Assembly (NCBI GenBank): GCA_049487715.1
Contig: CP150548.1
Span: 124,001-188,000, forward strand
DNA length: 64,000 bases
Direction of reading: 5' to 3'
Source: Pycnococcus provasolii
Lineage: Eukaryota > Chlorophyta > Pseudoscourfieldiophyceae > Pseudoscourfieldiales
A model generated the notes under the pieces. The model was not told where the DNA came from and ran no database searches. It worked only from the letters and a program-made list of their open reading frames with translations. Of this stretch, positions 20,505 through 31,409 are shown one piece after another; position 1 is the first letter of the stretch; every line of letters starts with the position of its first letter. The position numbers and the translations under genes are program-made.

Positions 20505-23500
20505 ATGGCCGCCACCAGTCGTCGTAACCGTAATCGTGTTGCGCGTTTCATAGCGCGTCGGCCACTTTTCATCCTGTTAGTTGCAGGCACCGCTTCTATA
20601 GCATTAGCCGCCCTTGGACTCGTGCTGGGCAAATTCAGCGTATCAGCAAACAACAGCGGGTGGAGAAGTCGAGGAACCACCATCGCAAACAGAGACGCGC
20701 AAGTCACCATCATACAGTAAGTCTACCCTCTATCCAACCGTCGCGGGTGAACTTATTTCACTAACAACCTAACACACTAAATAAATGACACATGACACAG
20801 GCAGGAAGAAGATGCGCTACGATTCGGTGACCCAGACGTGTGGAGAAGACTTCAGACAGAACCTGTCAAAATACGCGACGAAGAGGAAAGTAGGCGGAGA
20901 AGAAGACTGGACGAGAAAACGAGCGTGCCTCTGCCGTCGAGCTTGCCAGACTTGTTCGCCAACGTGAGTTTTTTCAAGACGGCTAGAGACATTATGTGTG
21001 AAGGCACACTCGAAGGAAGATACGACAATACCGCCGTCATCGCAAGGTGGAAGGCAAAAACGCAACCGCTCCTTAAGCCCGACAGCCTGCGCGTGCTGTG
21101 CAACGCGGAAGAAAAGACGCTCGATGCGCTCGAAAAGTCCGGGCACTGCTTGAAGTGCTACGATGGAACGTGCGCGCGTCCAACAAGCTTGACGACGCTC
21201 GTGCGCGAGTTCACGCGCACGCGTGGCGCCGACTGCGATGCGGTCGTGCGTGCATACGAAAGCAGCGAATTCGAGAACACCGCGAAGCCCTGGATCGCTG
21301 CGTGCATGCAGCAGCGACGCGCCAAGCAGTACCCTTCGCAGTGTGCCTGGTTTGACGCGTGGATTGTTAATCATGATTTCACGCAGGATGCTGGAAATCT
21401 CGAGTACTCGTCTTCGTACTTCCCAATTCAGCGCGACGGACCCGTCGAGGAGGTGGGTAAAAAGATGTTGGACGAGATGCATAAATTTGGACGCGGGGGT
21501 GACGATGGAGTCGACGGAGTGTATGATATGACTGACGAAGGAATGAGCGACGCGTACCTCGATGAGGCGCTGTCAACTGATATGATTCTGAGCGTGGCGG
21601 CTGCCCTCGTCGTGTTCTTAGCAATGTTCATACACACGAGAAGCCCATGGCTGACGGCGGTTGGGTTTCTGCAAGTCGCTCTTTCATTTCCCACAGCCTT
21701 TTTCGTCTATCGGCTCGTGCTTGGCATCACATTCTTCCCATTTCTAAATTTCATCGGCGTTTTCGTCGTGTTTGGCATAGGTGCCGACGACGTCTTCGTG
21801 GCTGTGGATAAGTTTCGCAATGCGCAGCACCGCCTAGGGGATGGGGCTGATCTCGAGGAAATTGCGGCGGCGGCGCTGCCAGATGCCGCGACCGCCATGC
21901 TCCTCACCAGCGTCACAACGGCCGCGGCATTCTTCGCCACCGCGGTATGTCCAGTCCCACCGATCCGGTGCTTCTCCATATTTCTCGGACTGCTCGTGAG
22001 CACGGACTATTTGCTCAACCTCGTGCTCGTGTGTCCAGCACTTTGCATTCACCATCGCTTGTCTCTTCGTGCAAAAAATGGAAATTGTTGCGTGGCTTGC
22101 TGCGTCGATGTCGTGGGTTGCGTAACCGGAAAAACGGCGGCGGCGGCGGCGGCAACGGCGGACGACAGCGACAAAGGCGGTGGCGAAAAGACCAAATCGC
22201 CGCTCATCGCGAGCGTGCTCGAGATGTACCACGGCGCTTTGCACACGGTGCGCTACCCGCTGGCTGTTTTGTGCATTGGTGCTTTCATCTGGAGTGCGAT
22301 CGTCGCCTCGAAAATACCAAGTCCCACAAGCTCCGAAGTCCAGCTTCTGGCGGACAATCACCCTTTCACGCTATTCGGTCGCTGGTCGAAGCAGCTCCTC
22401 GGCGACGAGTTAGACCGTGGCGAGGGTGGCTATGTTCATATTGTGTGGGGTTTGCATGCGGCGGACACGGGCAACTACCTGAATCCCGACTCGCATTCGA
22501 GGCTTGTGCTCGACACCACATTCGATCCAAGCTCCGAGGATGCACAATTGTACATGCTGAACTTCGAGAAGCGATTGCTTTCGAAGCCATTTGCGAAGCC
22601 TGTATCCCCTGGGAAGCGCATAAGCGTGTTCGAGAAGTTCCGGGACTGGCTCGAGGAAAATTACCGCCGCCGGAAAAATGCCGCCTATTCCATGGCTGAC
22701 GCGTATCGCACAAGCTGCGGCAATGCGACGAGTCTGCCCGTGCCACAATCTCACTTCCACGCTTGCATGCTCTCATTTGCTAGAGAGGAGGAAAATTCGA
22801 ATGTGCTCGGCGATGGCGAGCGCGTCCGCATCATTCGCATGTACGTGCGCAGTGATGCCCGATTCGACTCGAGTTTTAACGTTCTTCGCTCTGCATGGAC
22901 CGACTTTGAGAACTTCATGAACGACGAACGCCGCCGCGTTGCACCACCTGGGGTGCGTAGCATGTTTCACAGCAGCGGGCACTTCCACTGGTACGACACG
23001 AATCGCTCGATGCTCGAGACTGCGGTTGAGGCTGGCGGTATTGCGCTGGCTGTTTCCGCCGCGGTGGTGTTCCTTAGTAGCCGTTCTCTGTCGGCGACGA
23101 CGTTCGCGGTGGTGAGCATTGCATACGTGCTGACAGCCGTGACAGCTTGTGTGGTTGCTATGGGGTGGGAGCTTGGATTTTTGGAGGCGATCTGCTTCGC
23201 CATTCTGATTGGCCTTTCGTGCGACTTCGTCATACACTTCGTGCACGCCTACTGTCACGAGCGTGGCGACGTCTCTCGCGAGGACCGAGCGCGCTTCGCC
23301 GTCGTCAGCATGGGCCCGAGCATTCTCGCAGGTGCGTCTACGACGTTCAGCGCTGGCGTGGTTATGTTCTTTTGCGTGATTTCCTTCTTCCAAAAGTTTG
23401 GTCTCGTGCTCTTGCTGACCATGGCGCACGCGGTCATTGCGTGTTTCGTGGTGTTCCTCGTGCTTGCGGACACGCTGGGTCCGAATCGCCCGACGTACTT

Positions 23501-23657
23501 GTTTGATGTCGCGGTGGGATTCGTGTTTAAGGAGAGGGCGGAGGAGAAAGCTAGAGGATCCGCGTCGAAGACAGCGTTGAAGACGAATCACGTGTTTGAG
23601 CCGAGCGACGACGAGGAGGACCAACAACGCCACGGTGGCAGCGTTGGGGCGGCGTAA
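20505..23657 (+). CDS. Dispatched/Patched-like RND transmembrane protein (two exons)
   Basis: Exon 1 is 20505-20716 and exon 2 is 20801-23657; the 84-bp intron starts GTAAGT and ends ACAG, with CTAAC branch-like motifs. The join rebuilds a CAG codon and gives 1022 residues. Exon 1 supplies the first membrane helix (about 22-45). A large luminal loop with Cys pairs follows, then a sterol-sensing-domain-like block of five helices with GIGADDVFVAVDKF (about 396), then a second loop and a second helical block with GLSCDFVIHFVHAY (about 875). The acidic pair in the fourth helix is the proton-relay-type GADD motif of Dispatched/RND proteins. These 12-helix proteins move lipids or lipid-modified cargo using an ion gradient; the cargo here is unknown. 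A TGTAA begins at 23673, 16 bases after the stop. Confidence 0.88.
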
Positions 23658-24578
23658 CTATCGTAAAAGTAGTGTAAACTAAAGGTTGTCTTGCATGAAG
23701 GGGGAGGGGGAGGGGAGGGAGGGGGGTGAAGTCACAGAAAGGTCTTTACCTAGTATTGTACACACCAGCCAGGGTATAGAATAACTAAGGCTTAAGAAAC
23801 TACGATAGTCTCCCATAGGGCCTTCCTACCCGATGGATAGTACCAGGACATAGTTGGTAGACGAAGAACGAACCAAGGCCAACCCCCCGCCTGCCAGGTG
23901 TTGCCCCCAACTGCCCAAGGAAAAGAAAAGGCCGCTCCGAGATCTGTAGGCAGACAGGTGTCCCACATGAATGGACCTGTTGTGTCCCAGACCCCAAAAC
24001 ACGTTACTTCTACACGTTACACGTTGAGGTTGATGTCAATCAACATAAGTTGCTCACTGCTCCTGAGCCATGATGAGTTTGCGAGGGCGAGCCAGCTCGA
24101 ACAAGAGGTGTTTGCAAGCACCCAACCCAATTACCCAACCCAACCCAACCCTAACCCTAAACCCGATGCAACACGTGTCTGCTGCATTGTGGCGAGGCAT
24201 AAACCCCTCGCGCCTTTTTTGCGCCGAAACCTCCCCAGCTGTCATTCTGGCAGTGCCGCCCCAGTGCCGCCCCAGGGGAGCGGATCCGGGGGAAGACTGC
24301 CGCGTGCAAGAAGACTGCCCTCCCTGCCCCGCCCTGCAGAAGCAAAGCAGGCTTCTTTTTGTTCATTTCCGCCCCCTCCGCGCCTTAATGGCGCATCATA
24401 TGCTCTCCCACCTCTCCTCCCCCGTGCGTGGCTTCTCAGCGTCAGGCCAACGTGTCTCAGTCGGTGAGATTGCAAACAGCTTGTCTCTTTCCATACAGGG
24501 GGAAATAATACTCGCGGAGCAGTTGCAGACAACGTTTCCACGCAAGTTGGGGGGTCTCAGCAGCTTGGTGCACATCCT
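23658..24578. other. Intergenic region with G-rich tract and telo-box
   Basis: A G-rich run (23699-23727) of repeated GGGGA units, which could form a G-quadruplex, follows the Dispatched-like gene. Two CCCTAA units sit at about 24148-24160. ATGs at 24166 and 24388 could start a first exon of the downstream phosphatase, because its main frame has no early ATG, but no splice pair can be fixed. Confidence 0.4.
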
Positions 24579-26465
24579 TTGTTGGGGAAGTCTGGTTGTG
24601 GGTTGTTGCCTCGACAGACATCAGCTTTACCGGTGCGAAATACTGTTGGTAATCCAATTCTACAAGGAGATGTGCAGGGGGGATCATCGCAAGATGGACT
24701 GCAGTGCAGCGAGGAGTACTCGCAGGACGCAATCGTATCCAGCCCGCCGCACCTCAAGGCGAACAGCAATAGACACAACATCAACATCAATGCACACGGC
24801 GGGGAACCGCTTCCCGTGTTGAAGCGAACGGCAAGGCCGTGGGAAACGAAGCACGCCGGCGCCGTGTCCAAGGCGGCTCGACTCTCCGTCTCCGACCTGC
24901 CACCACCGTCTCCTCCGCCTCCGAACCACAAACAAAACGATAAACAATCCGAGCTTCGAGCAAAGTGGAGCAGCCGTGCGGACTGCGTCCTTGGTGGAAC
25001 CGACCGCCACCGACTCAAGGACATCGAGACTCTCCGGTTTGAGCGACGACGACTCGAGGATGGCGTTGTCGACGACGAGCTGCTTAGCACGCCGAGGTGC
25101 GCCGGGTCAAGCAGCCAGCAGGCGCGCACGTGCGTTTCCTCCGCGTTCCTCGCGCAGCTTCTGCGCGCCCCTGAGGATGCGCCGGCTGTCGACGCCCCGT
25201 TCGCATTCTCCGAGACGATGGTGACTCGGCTCTGCGACGAGGTGCAGGCTATCTTGGTCAACGAGCCTACGGTGCTCGAGCTGCGTGCCCCACTGAAGGT
25301 GTTTGGCGATCTCCACGGCCAGTACAGTGACCTGCTTCGCCTCTTCTCGAGCTTCGGAACGCCGACGTATGGATGCGCGGAGGAGGCTGTGGGTGGTACC
25401 CTTCCGCCGCCACTGCTCCCGCGTGCCGGCGCGTCGCTCGACCCCATGCTCACGCGCACTACATCCGGTGCCGTGCCCGTGCAGCCTCGCGCCGCGGATG
25501 GAGACCTCGGGACGTACGGATATCTATTTTTGGGTGACTACGTCGACCGTGGTCCTCACTCGCTCGAGGTTGTGTGCCTTCTTCTAGCGCTGAAGCTGCG
25601 ATACCCCAACGACATCCATCTGCTTCGTGGAAACCACGAGTCATCTGAGACGAACGGAACGCACGGCCTACTTCGAGAATGCTGCCTGAGAATGGAGGAA
25701 CACCACGCGGGCTTGCGCGTGTGGAAGCGACTCAACGCTCTGTTTGACTGGCTTCCGCTCGCTGCGCTTGTTGAGAAAAGAGTGCTGTGCCTGCACGGAG
25801 GGCTTGGGTGCAGCGTTCGTAGCGTTGCAGATTTGCGCGCCATCAAGCGCCCCATCCGGCTCGACCCGTACCTGTGCACTATGGTGGGTGCAGATGCCTC
25901 CGAGCTCTGGAATGCCGTTGGTGGTGACGTCGACGAGGACGAGGTGGTTGTGCGCATGGAGGGTGCAGAGCCGGAGGGTCTCAAGCCGCCGTCAGGCGGC
26001 TCGACCATCGACGAGATTCTTCGCGAGGTGAATGGAGCATTCACCTCGCGAAGGTCGTACACGAAGCGCACGGTCCGCTCGCAGCGTCTGCTCGCCGACG
26101 TGCTGTGGTCGGATCCGACAGATCCCGGCGAACTCGGCGTGTGCGAAAATGCGCAGCGTGGAGTGGGCATGTACCGCTTCGGCGCGGACGTCGTGAAGAA
26201 GTTCTGCGACGACAACGACCTGGACCTGGTCGTGCGCGCGCACGAGTGCGTGATGGACGGCTTCGAGCGCTTTGCTGGAGGCCATCTCGCGACGGTCTTC
26301 AGCGCGCCCTACTACTGTGGACAAGTGCCGAATTCGGCTGCGATTCTTTGCCTTGATCGTGCCCTACGAGTGCGTCCTATGCTGCTCCAACCTGCGAATA
26401 TTTCGCCGGTGGTGGAGGAGGACGACTGTTTGACGGTGTGCGAGGGAGGAGCGGTGTGTAATTGA
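24579..26465 (+). CDS. PPP-family Ser/Thr phosphatase, BSU1/BSL-like catalytic domain; 5' end unresolved
   Basis: All PPP metal and catalytic motifs are present: GDLHGQYSD, GDYVDRG, LLRGNHES, LCLHGGLG and the late RAHECVMDGFERF. The last block, with LWSDPT, is typical of the Kelch-phosphatase (BSU1/BSL, PPKL) branch. Insertions occur after GDLHGQ (about 60 residues) and between the RPI segment and LWSDPT (about 70 residues). No Kelch repeats are seen upstream, unlike plant BSU1. The N-terminal 200 residues are low complexity with a polyproline stretch. The coordinate given is the first codon after a stop and is not ATG; the first in-frame ATG falls inside the catalytic region (25219), so an upstream exon is required. 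TGTAA occurs at 26469, just past the stop. The gene is convergent with the U-box gene, 76 bases apart. Confidence 0.85.
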   Translation: MLGKSGCGLLPRQTSALPVRNTVGNPILQGDVQGGSSQDGLQCSEEYSQDAIVSSPPHLKANSNRHNININAHGGEPLPVLKRTARPWETKHAGAVSKAARLSVSDLPPPSPPPPNHKQNDKQSELRAKWSSRADCVLGGTDRHRLKDIETLRFERRRLEDGVVDDELLSTPRCAGSSSQQARTCVSSAFLAQLLRAPEDAPAVDAPFAFSETMVTRLCDEVQAILVNEPTVLELRAPLKVFGDLHGQYSDLLRLFSSFGTPTYGCAEEAVGGTLPPPLLPRAGASLDPMLTRTTSGAVPVQPRAADGDLGTYGYLFLGDYVDRGPHSLEVVCLLLALKLRYPNDIHLLRGNHESSETNGTHGLLRECCLRMEEHHAGLRVWKRLNALFDWLPLAALVEKRVLCLHGGLGCSVRSVADLRAIKRPIRLDPYLCTMVGADASELWNAVGGDVDEDEVVVRMEGAEPEGLKPPSGGSTIDEILREVNGAFTSRRSYTKRTVRSQRLLADVLWSDPTDPGELGVCENAQRGVGMYRFGADVVKKFCDDNDLDLVVRAHECVMDGFERFAGGHLATVFSAPYYCGQVPNSAAILCLDRALRVRPMLLQPANISPVVEEDDCLTVCEGGAVCN

Positions 26466-26541
26466 TTGTGTAACGACTTGCACAAAAAAACAAATCTGTG
26501 ATATGCAGTAGTTGAAATGATACAAAGGGGGAAAAAACCAC

Positions 26542-28686
26542 TTAGCCACCACGTCGCCTTGGGCGAGGGGGTGGAGACGGCGACGCCTGACCACTTCCTC
26601 CCGCTCCCGCGCCGGCACCTCCTCCTGTCGTCTCTGCCGCCGCCGCCGCCGCCGTTCCACCTCCCATAATACCGCCTCCAAAGGCGCGCGTGCTGTCCGC
26701 CCCACCGGCGACGACGCCTCCGGATCCGCCCGAGCGCCGAGCCATTGGTCGACGAGGAGCTGGGGCGGCGGCGGCGCCCGCGCCCGCGCCCGCGCCCGCG
26801 CCGCCAGCATCGCCCTCGCCCGCGTCAGCGGCGTCGCCCTCCGCCGGCGGGCTCACCGCTTCGTCGTCCACGGGTGTGACCGCCTCCATGAGCAGACCCT
26901 TCCCCTTCGCCCACCTCTCAATGGTGCTGCGCAGCGCCAGGTTCGGGTAGAGGTGCTTTTCCCTGAGCGGCTGGCCCGTGCCTGGGTCAGTACCACGCTC
27001 GCGTACCCAACGGGCGAGGTTCGGCCTGTCGTACGAAATGCCGCTCGGCGTCACCGCCGGCTCTCTCATGATGCTCCTCGTGATAGGACAGATGAACTCC
27101 TCGTAGGCCGCACCCGCGTCCTGCTCGCCATCTCCCGCCACTGACACCCCGCCGATATCCACCGCAGGTGAAAGTGCAAGAGGCGGAGGCCAGTGCGTTG
27201 GCCGTCGGCCCGCGCGATCGCGCTCGTGGCGCCTATCGCGATCGCGCTCTTGAGCTTGCGCCGCACGTCCCACGCGGACTTGAGGTCTCCAGGCATCGCG
27301 ACCGCGCCGTGCCTGAAACCGGATTGCCTCCGCGAGCACCGCCGCCTCGGCCAAGAGCAGAGGCGCGCCTCGGATGGCCAGCGGGCTCGGCGCTGTCAGC
27401 ACGAGGAGTAGTGCGATGTCTGCCATGCCTGGGGGAAGCAATAGTCCGCACAAAACGGCTGCGGCGAAGAGAACCGTTGGCTCGAGGATCGCGCTCCGCC
27501 ACAGCAGCGGCGCGAGGGCGCGCGCCACCGCAACCATCGTCGGTCCGCGTCTGCGTGCATCCGCATCCGCACCCGCACGAGCCGCCGCCCCCTCCGCGGG
27601 GCGTGCCTGCTGTGCGACGGGCTGTGCAGGCTGAGCCTGCTGCTGCGGTGGATGATTTCGCAGCCGATTCGGGGGATTCCGTCTGAACCCACCAACAACC
27701 TGGTCAGCACCACCCACAAACGCGAAGAATACCATTGCTACCGCGCGAAACTCCGCTATTGTTGCGGCAAAGGAGCGCGCGCAGCACAGCATCACGCCGA
27801 AAGGGTGGAGAGACCACCACCGCAGCACGCTCAGTGCAATGACGAGGTGAGGCACGAGGAATCCCGCGACGACGAAGCGACCCAGCGGCACTTCGTCCGA
27901 GGTTGAGGCACTTCCTGCCGCCTTTGATGCCGTTGGTGCCGACGTCGTCCACAAATTTGAGGCACTTCCTCCTGCCTTTGATGCCGTTGATGCCGACGTC
28001 GTCCACAGGGGTGTTGTCAAAAAGCGAAATATGTCAGCATCGAAGAGGTAGGCATACACCAGAAAGCTTCGCGGCATGATTCCAGCCGCGCAAGCTGCGG
28101 CGAATCCGAAAGGCTTCTTTGCATGCAAAAAGTCGCCAAAGCTTCCCGAACGATTGCTGAGGATCATCGTCGTCTTCGACGCCGCCGCCGCCAACTTGGA
28201 GTCGGGGAGGGTAGTTTGCAGGTCCTTCGCGTGCGCTGCTGCGCGCGCTCGGCTGACGTGTGGTGGGTCGCCCAGCCACCACACAAGTTCGCCCGACGCG
28301 TTGTCGATCCAGTCGCCTTGCATGAAGTTGGCTGCGTTAGGTGCCCCGAGCCACCTCACAGCGGCCGACCAGGCGTGCACGCCACGCCGTTTCTTCTTCT
28401 TCTTCTCCGCCGTCGACGAAGAGGAGGAGGAGGAAGACGAATCAGCCGCCTTGATTTCTGCAGGTGTTCGCCAAGACCCCGAGAACCACGCCCCCCATCG
28501 GGACAAGATTGAGACATCTCCTCGACGGCCTTCTCCCCCCACTTCAAGTGAGGCCTTGAAGTTGGAACCAGATCGTCCTCCTAACCAGGGGTATCCTGCA
28601 GATGCCAAGTGAGGAGATAAAGTAAGTGTGGTGGTGGTGCACAGTAATACGACGAAGACTCCATGGAATCCAACTCCACGCGCCAT
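26542..28686 (-). CDS. Secretory/membrane U-box protein
   Basis: 714 residues from the ATG at 28686, which begins a clear signal-like hydrophobic N-terminus (about 8-30). A mixed region follows with possible membrane helices (about 195-215, 275-300, 310-335) and a helical hydrophobic pair (about 410-455). The U-box lies at about 529-590 (EEFICPITRSIMREPAVTPS, then YDR, W, and LYPNLALRSTIERW), the conserved E2-binding fold of U-box E3 ligases. The C-terminus is Gly/Ala-rich and low complexity. A 54-bp tandem duplication (starting 27903 and 27957) gives two copies of an 18-residue Ser/Ala/Thr unit. A U-box must face the cytosol to use E2 enzymes, so the protein is probably a multi-pass ER or organelle-membrane ligase. 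The substrate is unknown. Confidence 0.75.
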   Translation of the reverse strand: MARGVGFHGVFVVLLCTTTTLTLSPHLASAGYPWLGGRSGSNFKASLEVGGEGRRGDVSILSRWGAWFSGSWRTPAEIKAADSSSSSSSSSTAEKKKKKRRGVHAWSAAVRWLGAPNAANFMQGDWIDNASGELVWWLGDPPHVSRARAAAHAKDLQTTLPDSKLAAAASKTTMILSNRSGSFGDFLHAKKPFGFAAACAAGIMPRSFLVYAYLFDADIFRFLTTPLWTTSASTASKAGGSASNLWTTSAPTASKAAGSASTSDEVPLGRFVVAGFLVPHLVIALSVLRWWSLHPFGVMLCCARSFAATIAEFRAVAMVFFAFVGGADQVVGGFRRNPPNRLRNHPPQQQAQPAQPVAQQARPAEGAAARAGADADARRRGPTMVAVARALAPLLWRSAILEPTVLFAAAVLCGLLLPPGMADIALLLVLTAPSPLAIRGAPLLLAEAAVLAEAIRFQARRGRDAWRPQVRVGRAAQAQERDRDRRHERDRAGRRPTHWPPPLALSPAVDIGGVSVAGDGEQDAGAAYEEFICPITRSIMREPAVTPSGISYDRPNLARWVRERGTDPGTGQPLREKHLYPNLALRSTIERWAKGKGLLMEAVTPVDDEAVSPPAEGDAADAGEGDAGGAGAGAGAGAAAAPAPRRPMARRSGGSGGVVAGGADSTRAFGGGIMGGGTAAAAAAETTGGGAGAGAGGSGQASPSPPPRPRRRGG

Positions 28687-28935
28687 GGCCGTGGATGGAT
28701 GGAGCGTGCAAATGACACTATTGAGGAGGATGAAACACCCCTGAAGCAGGCGACAAGGAAACGAAAAAACAGGCGACAAGGAGGCGCCCTGTTTATACGT
28801 TAGGGGTTTACTTTCTACGGGGTGTTTCTCTCAAGAGGGGAACCACCATTGAACTATTGATGTTTCCACCTAAACCTTTAGTGGTATTCGTTCCACCTGA
28901 ACGTTCCACCTTAAGGTGATTTCGTTCCCCAAACT

Positions 28936-28974
28936 GGGGTTTCGGTTAGGGGTTTCGGTTAGGGGTTTCGGTTA
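28936..28974. repeat. 13-bp tandem repeat GGGGTTTCGGTTA x3
   Basis: Three perfect copies lie in the upstream region of the U-box gene; the unit is a relative of the telomere/telo-box motif. The surrounding 28687-29577 stretch has no other feature I can support. Confidence 0.7.
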
Positions 28975-29577
28975 CTTCCAGGAAGGTCTTCCACCGGAGG
29001 CAGTTCCTTGGTCAAGCTCCTTGGTTGGGTTCTGGCGAGGGAGGGGTTCAGGCAGATGTTCCAGGCAGATCCCCTTAGACTAAGGTTAGGAAGGAGATGT
29101 TCCAGGAATCCAGGCTGCCAGGTGCGAGGCTCAAGGGGCGCAGCTGCTCCCTCCTCTTAGCCAGAGCCGGATTCGAATTCTGCACACCTCACAGAAGTAC
29201 TCTTATCATGCATGGCAAGCAGCACCCGCTCTTTGAGTGGAATCCCAGTGCTCCCGTGTTTCTTGTTGGTGGACACTCCCTTGTCCTGTCTCTTTTCAAA
29301 ATGCATACTTCAATTTTCAAACTTCGAACGACGACAGAAGCAGAGCAGAAGTGGTACCTACCTGGAGAAGATAACCATACAGTACCAAGTGTTTGAACTC
29401 CTCTCTTGACAGATATGCTGGCCTTCTGTTGTTGTATCTGTCGTCCGGATCACGCCGCCTTGCCCTATCTTCCTCGGTACCGGTACACCCGCGGCCCGCA
29501 GATCCGCGCACACACACGCACACGCAAATAAGTAGACTTGCACGTCCTCCTTGCTGTGCTCTGTGCGTGCGAACGGG

Positions 29578-30999
29578 ATGATGCGTGCTGGTCTTGCTCT
29601 GCTCCTCGTCGTCGCTTACGCGTCGGCCACGACCATGGCCATGGCCCACGGGGACGAGCACGCCTCTGCGCAGGTGCCAGTGCGCGGCCTGGCGCTGCGA
29701 CGCAGACTCGGAACCCTGCCCGTCACGTCGTACCTGCACGGAGTCCCGGTACTGCGTGCTGCAACCAAAACCACGAAGAGCTTTCTCGTGCGATTCGTCA
29801 GTGCGCGTGCCATGGCGGTAGCTTGCAAGGCAGGTCGGCACGTCATTGGCGGCGCATGCACGGCTCAGTACCCTCTTCTGCACTGCAGCCTGTTTGTATC
29901 AGACGAAGCGGAAAGTGTGCAGAAGCTTGCCGCGCACCTCGGACCCAAGCTCGTTTCCCTCGTGGAGCAGGATGACGACTTCGTTGGCTTAGGCGTGAGC
30001 GCGGTCGCAACATCAGAGACGCAGGCCAGCAACTCGTCGAACGCGACGGACTGCCCGTGGGGTGTAGATCGCATCAACCAGTCTCAACTTCCGCTGGACG
30101 GGCAGTGCCAACGTGGCGGTCGTGGTGGAGCTGGAGTGCGCGTATTCGTCATCGACAGCGGCGTGAATCGTGCTCACAACGAGTTTCGCGGCCGAATCGT
30201 CGACAGCGCAGACTTCGTCGACGGCACGCACGAGGACTGCCAAGGCCACGGAAGTCACGTCGCGGGTACTGCGCTTGGAAGTTCGTTCGGTGTGGCCCCT
30301 AAGGCTACCTTAGTTCCTGTTCGCGTCCTTGACTGCAACGGTAGTTCGACAACTTCGATCGTTCTCGAGGGAATCAACTACGTTGCGGAGACAATCAAAA
30401 AGTCGCCTCATCAGCCTAGCGTCGCAGTTCTTAGCCTTGGAGGCATTCGGTCGGCACTGCTTAACGCGGTCATCCGCGACCTCGTCGCATCGAATATCGT
30501 CGTCGTCGCCGCGGCGGGCAACGTTGCTTCCGACGTGCGCTACTTTAGCCCGGCATCCGAGGCTGCCGTGCTTACGGTATCCGCGTCCACGCGAGACGAC
30601 AGTCTTGCCACTTTCTCGAACTTCGGTCAAGGCGTGGACTTGATTGCCCCCGGTGAAGCGATACGCAGCGCTTGGATGGGTGAAGCGAACGCATCGAAGA
30701 TTGTTTCGGGCACGTCCATGGCTGCCCCGCACGCCGCGGGCGTGGCGGCTCGTCTTCTGTCGCGTGCGCATGCAAATGGGAAGTCTTTGAGCAGCAAGCA
30801 GGTGATGAGCGCGATGATTGCGTGCGCCGAGCGCGATGTGATTCAAAACCTGCAGGAGGAGCGCGGTACGCCAAATCTGCTCCTTCGCATTCCCTGTTCG
30901 ATGATGGCGAAGGTCGTCCAAGGCAGCAAGTCGAATGCGTCTGCGCCTGGCCCAGTTTCACCTGTTGTGCCTGGCCCTGTTGCCCCTGCGGTGTCCTGA
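29578..30999 (+). CDS. Secreted subtilisin-family serine protease (S8, proteinase K-like)
   Basis: 473 residues from the ATG at 29578. A signal peptide (about 4-24) is followed by an inhibitor I9-like propeptide (about 60-130, containing SFLVRFVSA) and the catalytic domain (about 160-440). The catalytic triad reads Asp193 (VFVIDSG), His224 (GHGSHVAGT) and Ser380 (GTSMAAPH), with oxyanion Asn315 (AAAGN). An Asn/Ser-rich linker with several N-glycosylation sequons and a short Pro/Val tail complete it. The layout matches secreted or vacuolar proteinase K-type subtilases. All active-site residues are intact, so the enzyme should be functional. No TGTAA is seen close behind the stop. Confidence 0.93.
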   Translation: MMRAGLALLLVVAYASATTMAMAHGDEHASAQVPVRGLALRRRLGTLPVTSYLHGVPVLRAATKTTKSFLVRFVSARAMAVACKAGRHVIGGACTAQYPLLHCSLFVSDEAESVQKLAAHLGPKLVSLVEQDDDFVGLGVSAVATSETQASNSSNATDCPWGVDRINQSQLPLDGQCQRGGRGGAGVRVFVIDSGVNRAHNEFRGRIVDSADFVDGTHEDCQGHGSHVAGTALGSSFGVAPKATLVPVRVLDCNGSSTTSIVLEGINYVAETIKKSPHQPSVAVLSLGGIRSALLNAVIRDLVASNIVVVAAAGNVASDVRYFSPASEAAVLTVSASTRDDSLATFSNFGQGVDLIAPGEAIRSAWMGEANASKIVSGTSMAAPHAAGVAARLLSRAHANGKSLSSKQVMSAMIACAERDVIQNLQEERGTPNLLLRIPCSMMAKVVQGSKSNASAPGPVSPVVPGPVAPAVS

Positions 31000-31409
31000 G
31001 ATGATGGGCATATGCGTAACAGGTGAGTATGGGATCCGGGAGGAATAACGAGTACCTATACGTCGCACAATGACACACGCAAAGGAATACAGCGTGCTAT
31101 CGTGTATGGCGCCGTTGATGAAGTTCACGACGGGGTGTCGGAAGATTGGGGTGAAATCTGTTTTTTGTTGCTTTTGAAAACGACAAAAGGAAATACAGTA
31201 AATATAGCCGTTGGTGGAATGTTAATTCGGTAAAATTCCCAAATTCCCTCGCCTAATTTTCCCTGTCTGGATGTGTGCAGTGCGGCGAATTCACCGGACT
31301 TATTTGACCGTTTAAAAAATCCCCCGCGTGTTCCGTATGCGCTCGCCTGTCGCTCTCTCACTCTCACCACCAGCAACAACAACGCACCAACGGTCACCTC
31401 CTGTGCGCC
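31000..31409. other. Intergenic region, nothing recognised
   Basis: 410 bases, partly A/T-rich (31140-31260), ahead of the ABCG gene. No coding frame or repeat stands out. Confidence 0.5.

Noticed and set aside
29160-29180. tRNA B-box-like GATTCGAATTC
   Set aside because: No matching A box or cloverleaf around it; no convincing tRNA or rRNA gene was found anywhere in the window.
29097-29396. 99-codon plus-strand frame before the subtilase
   Set aside because: Composition and lack of conserved features suggest chance; it lies in a probable upstream region.
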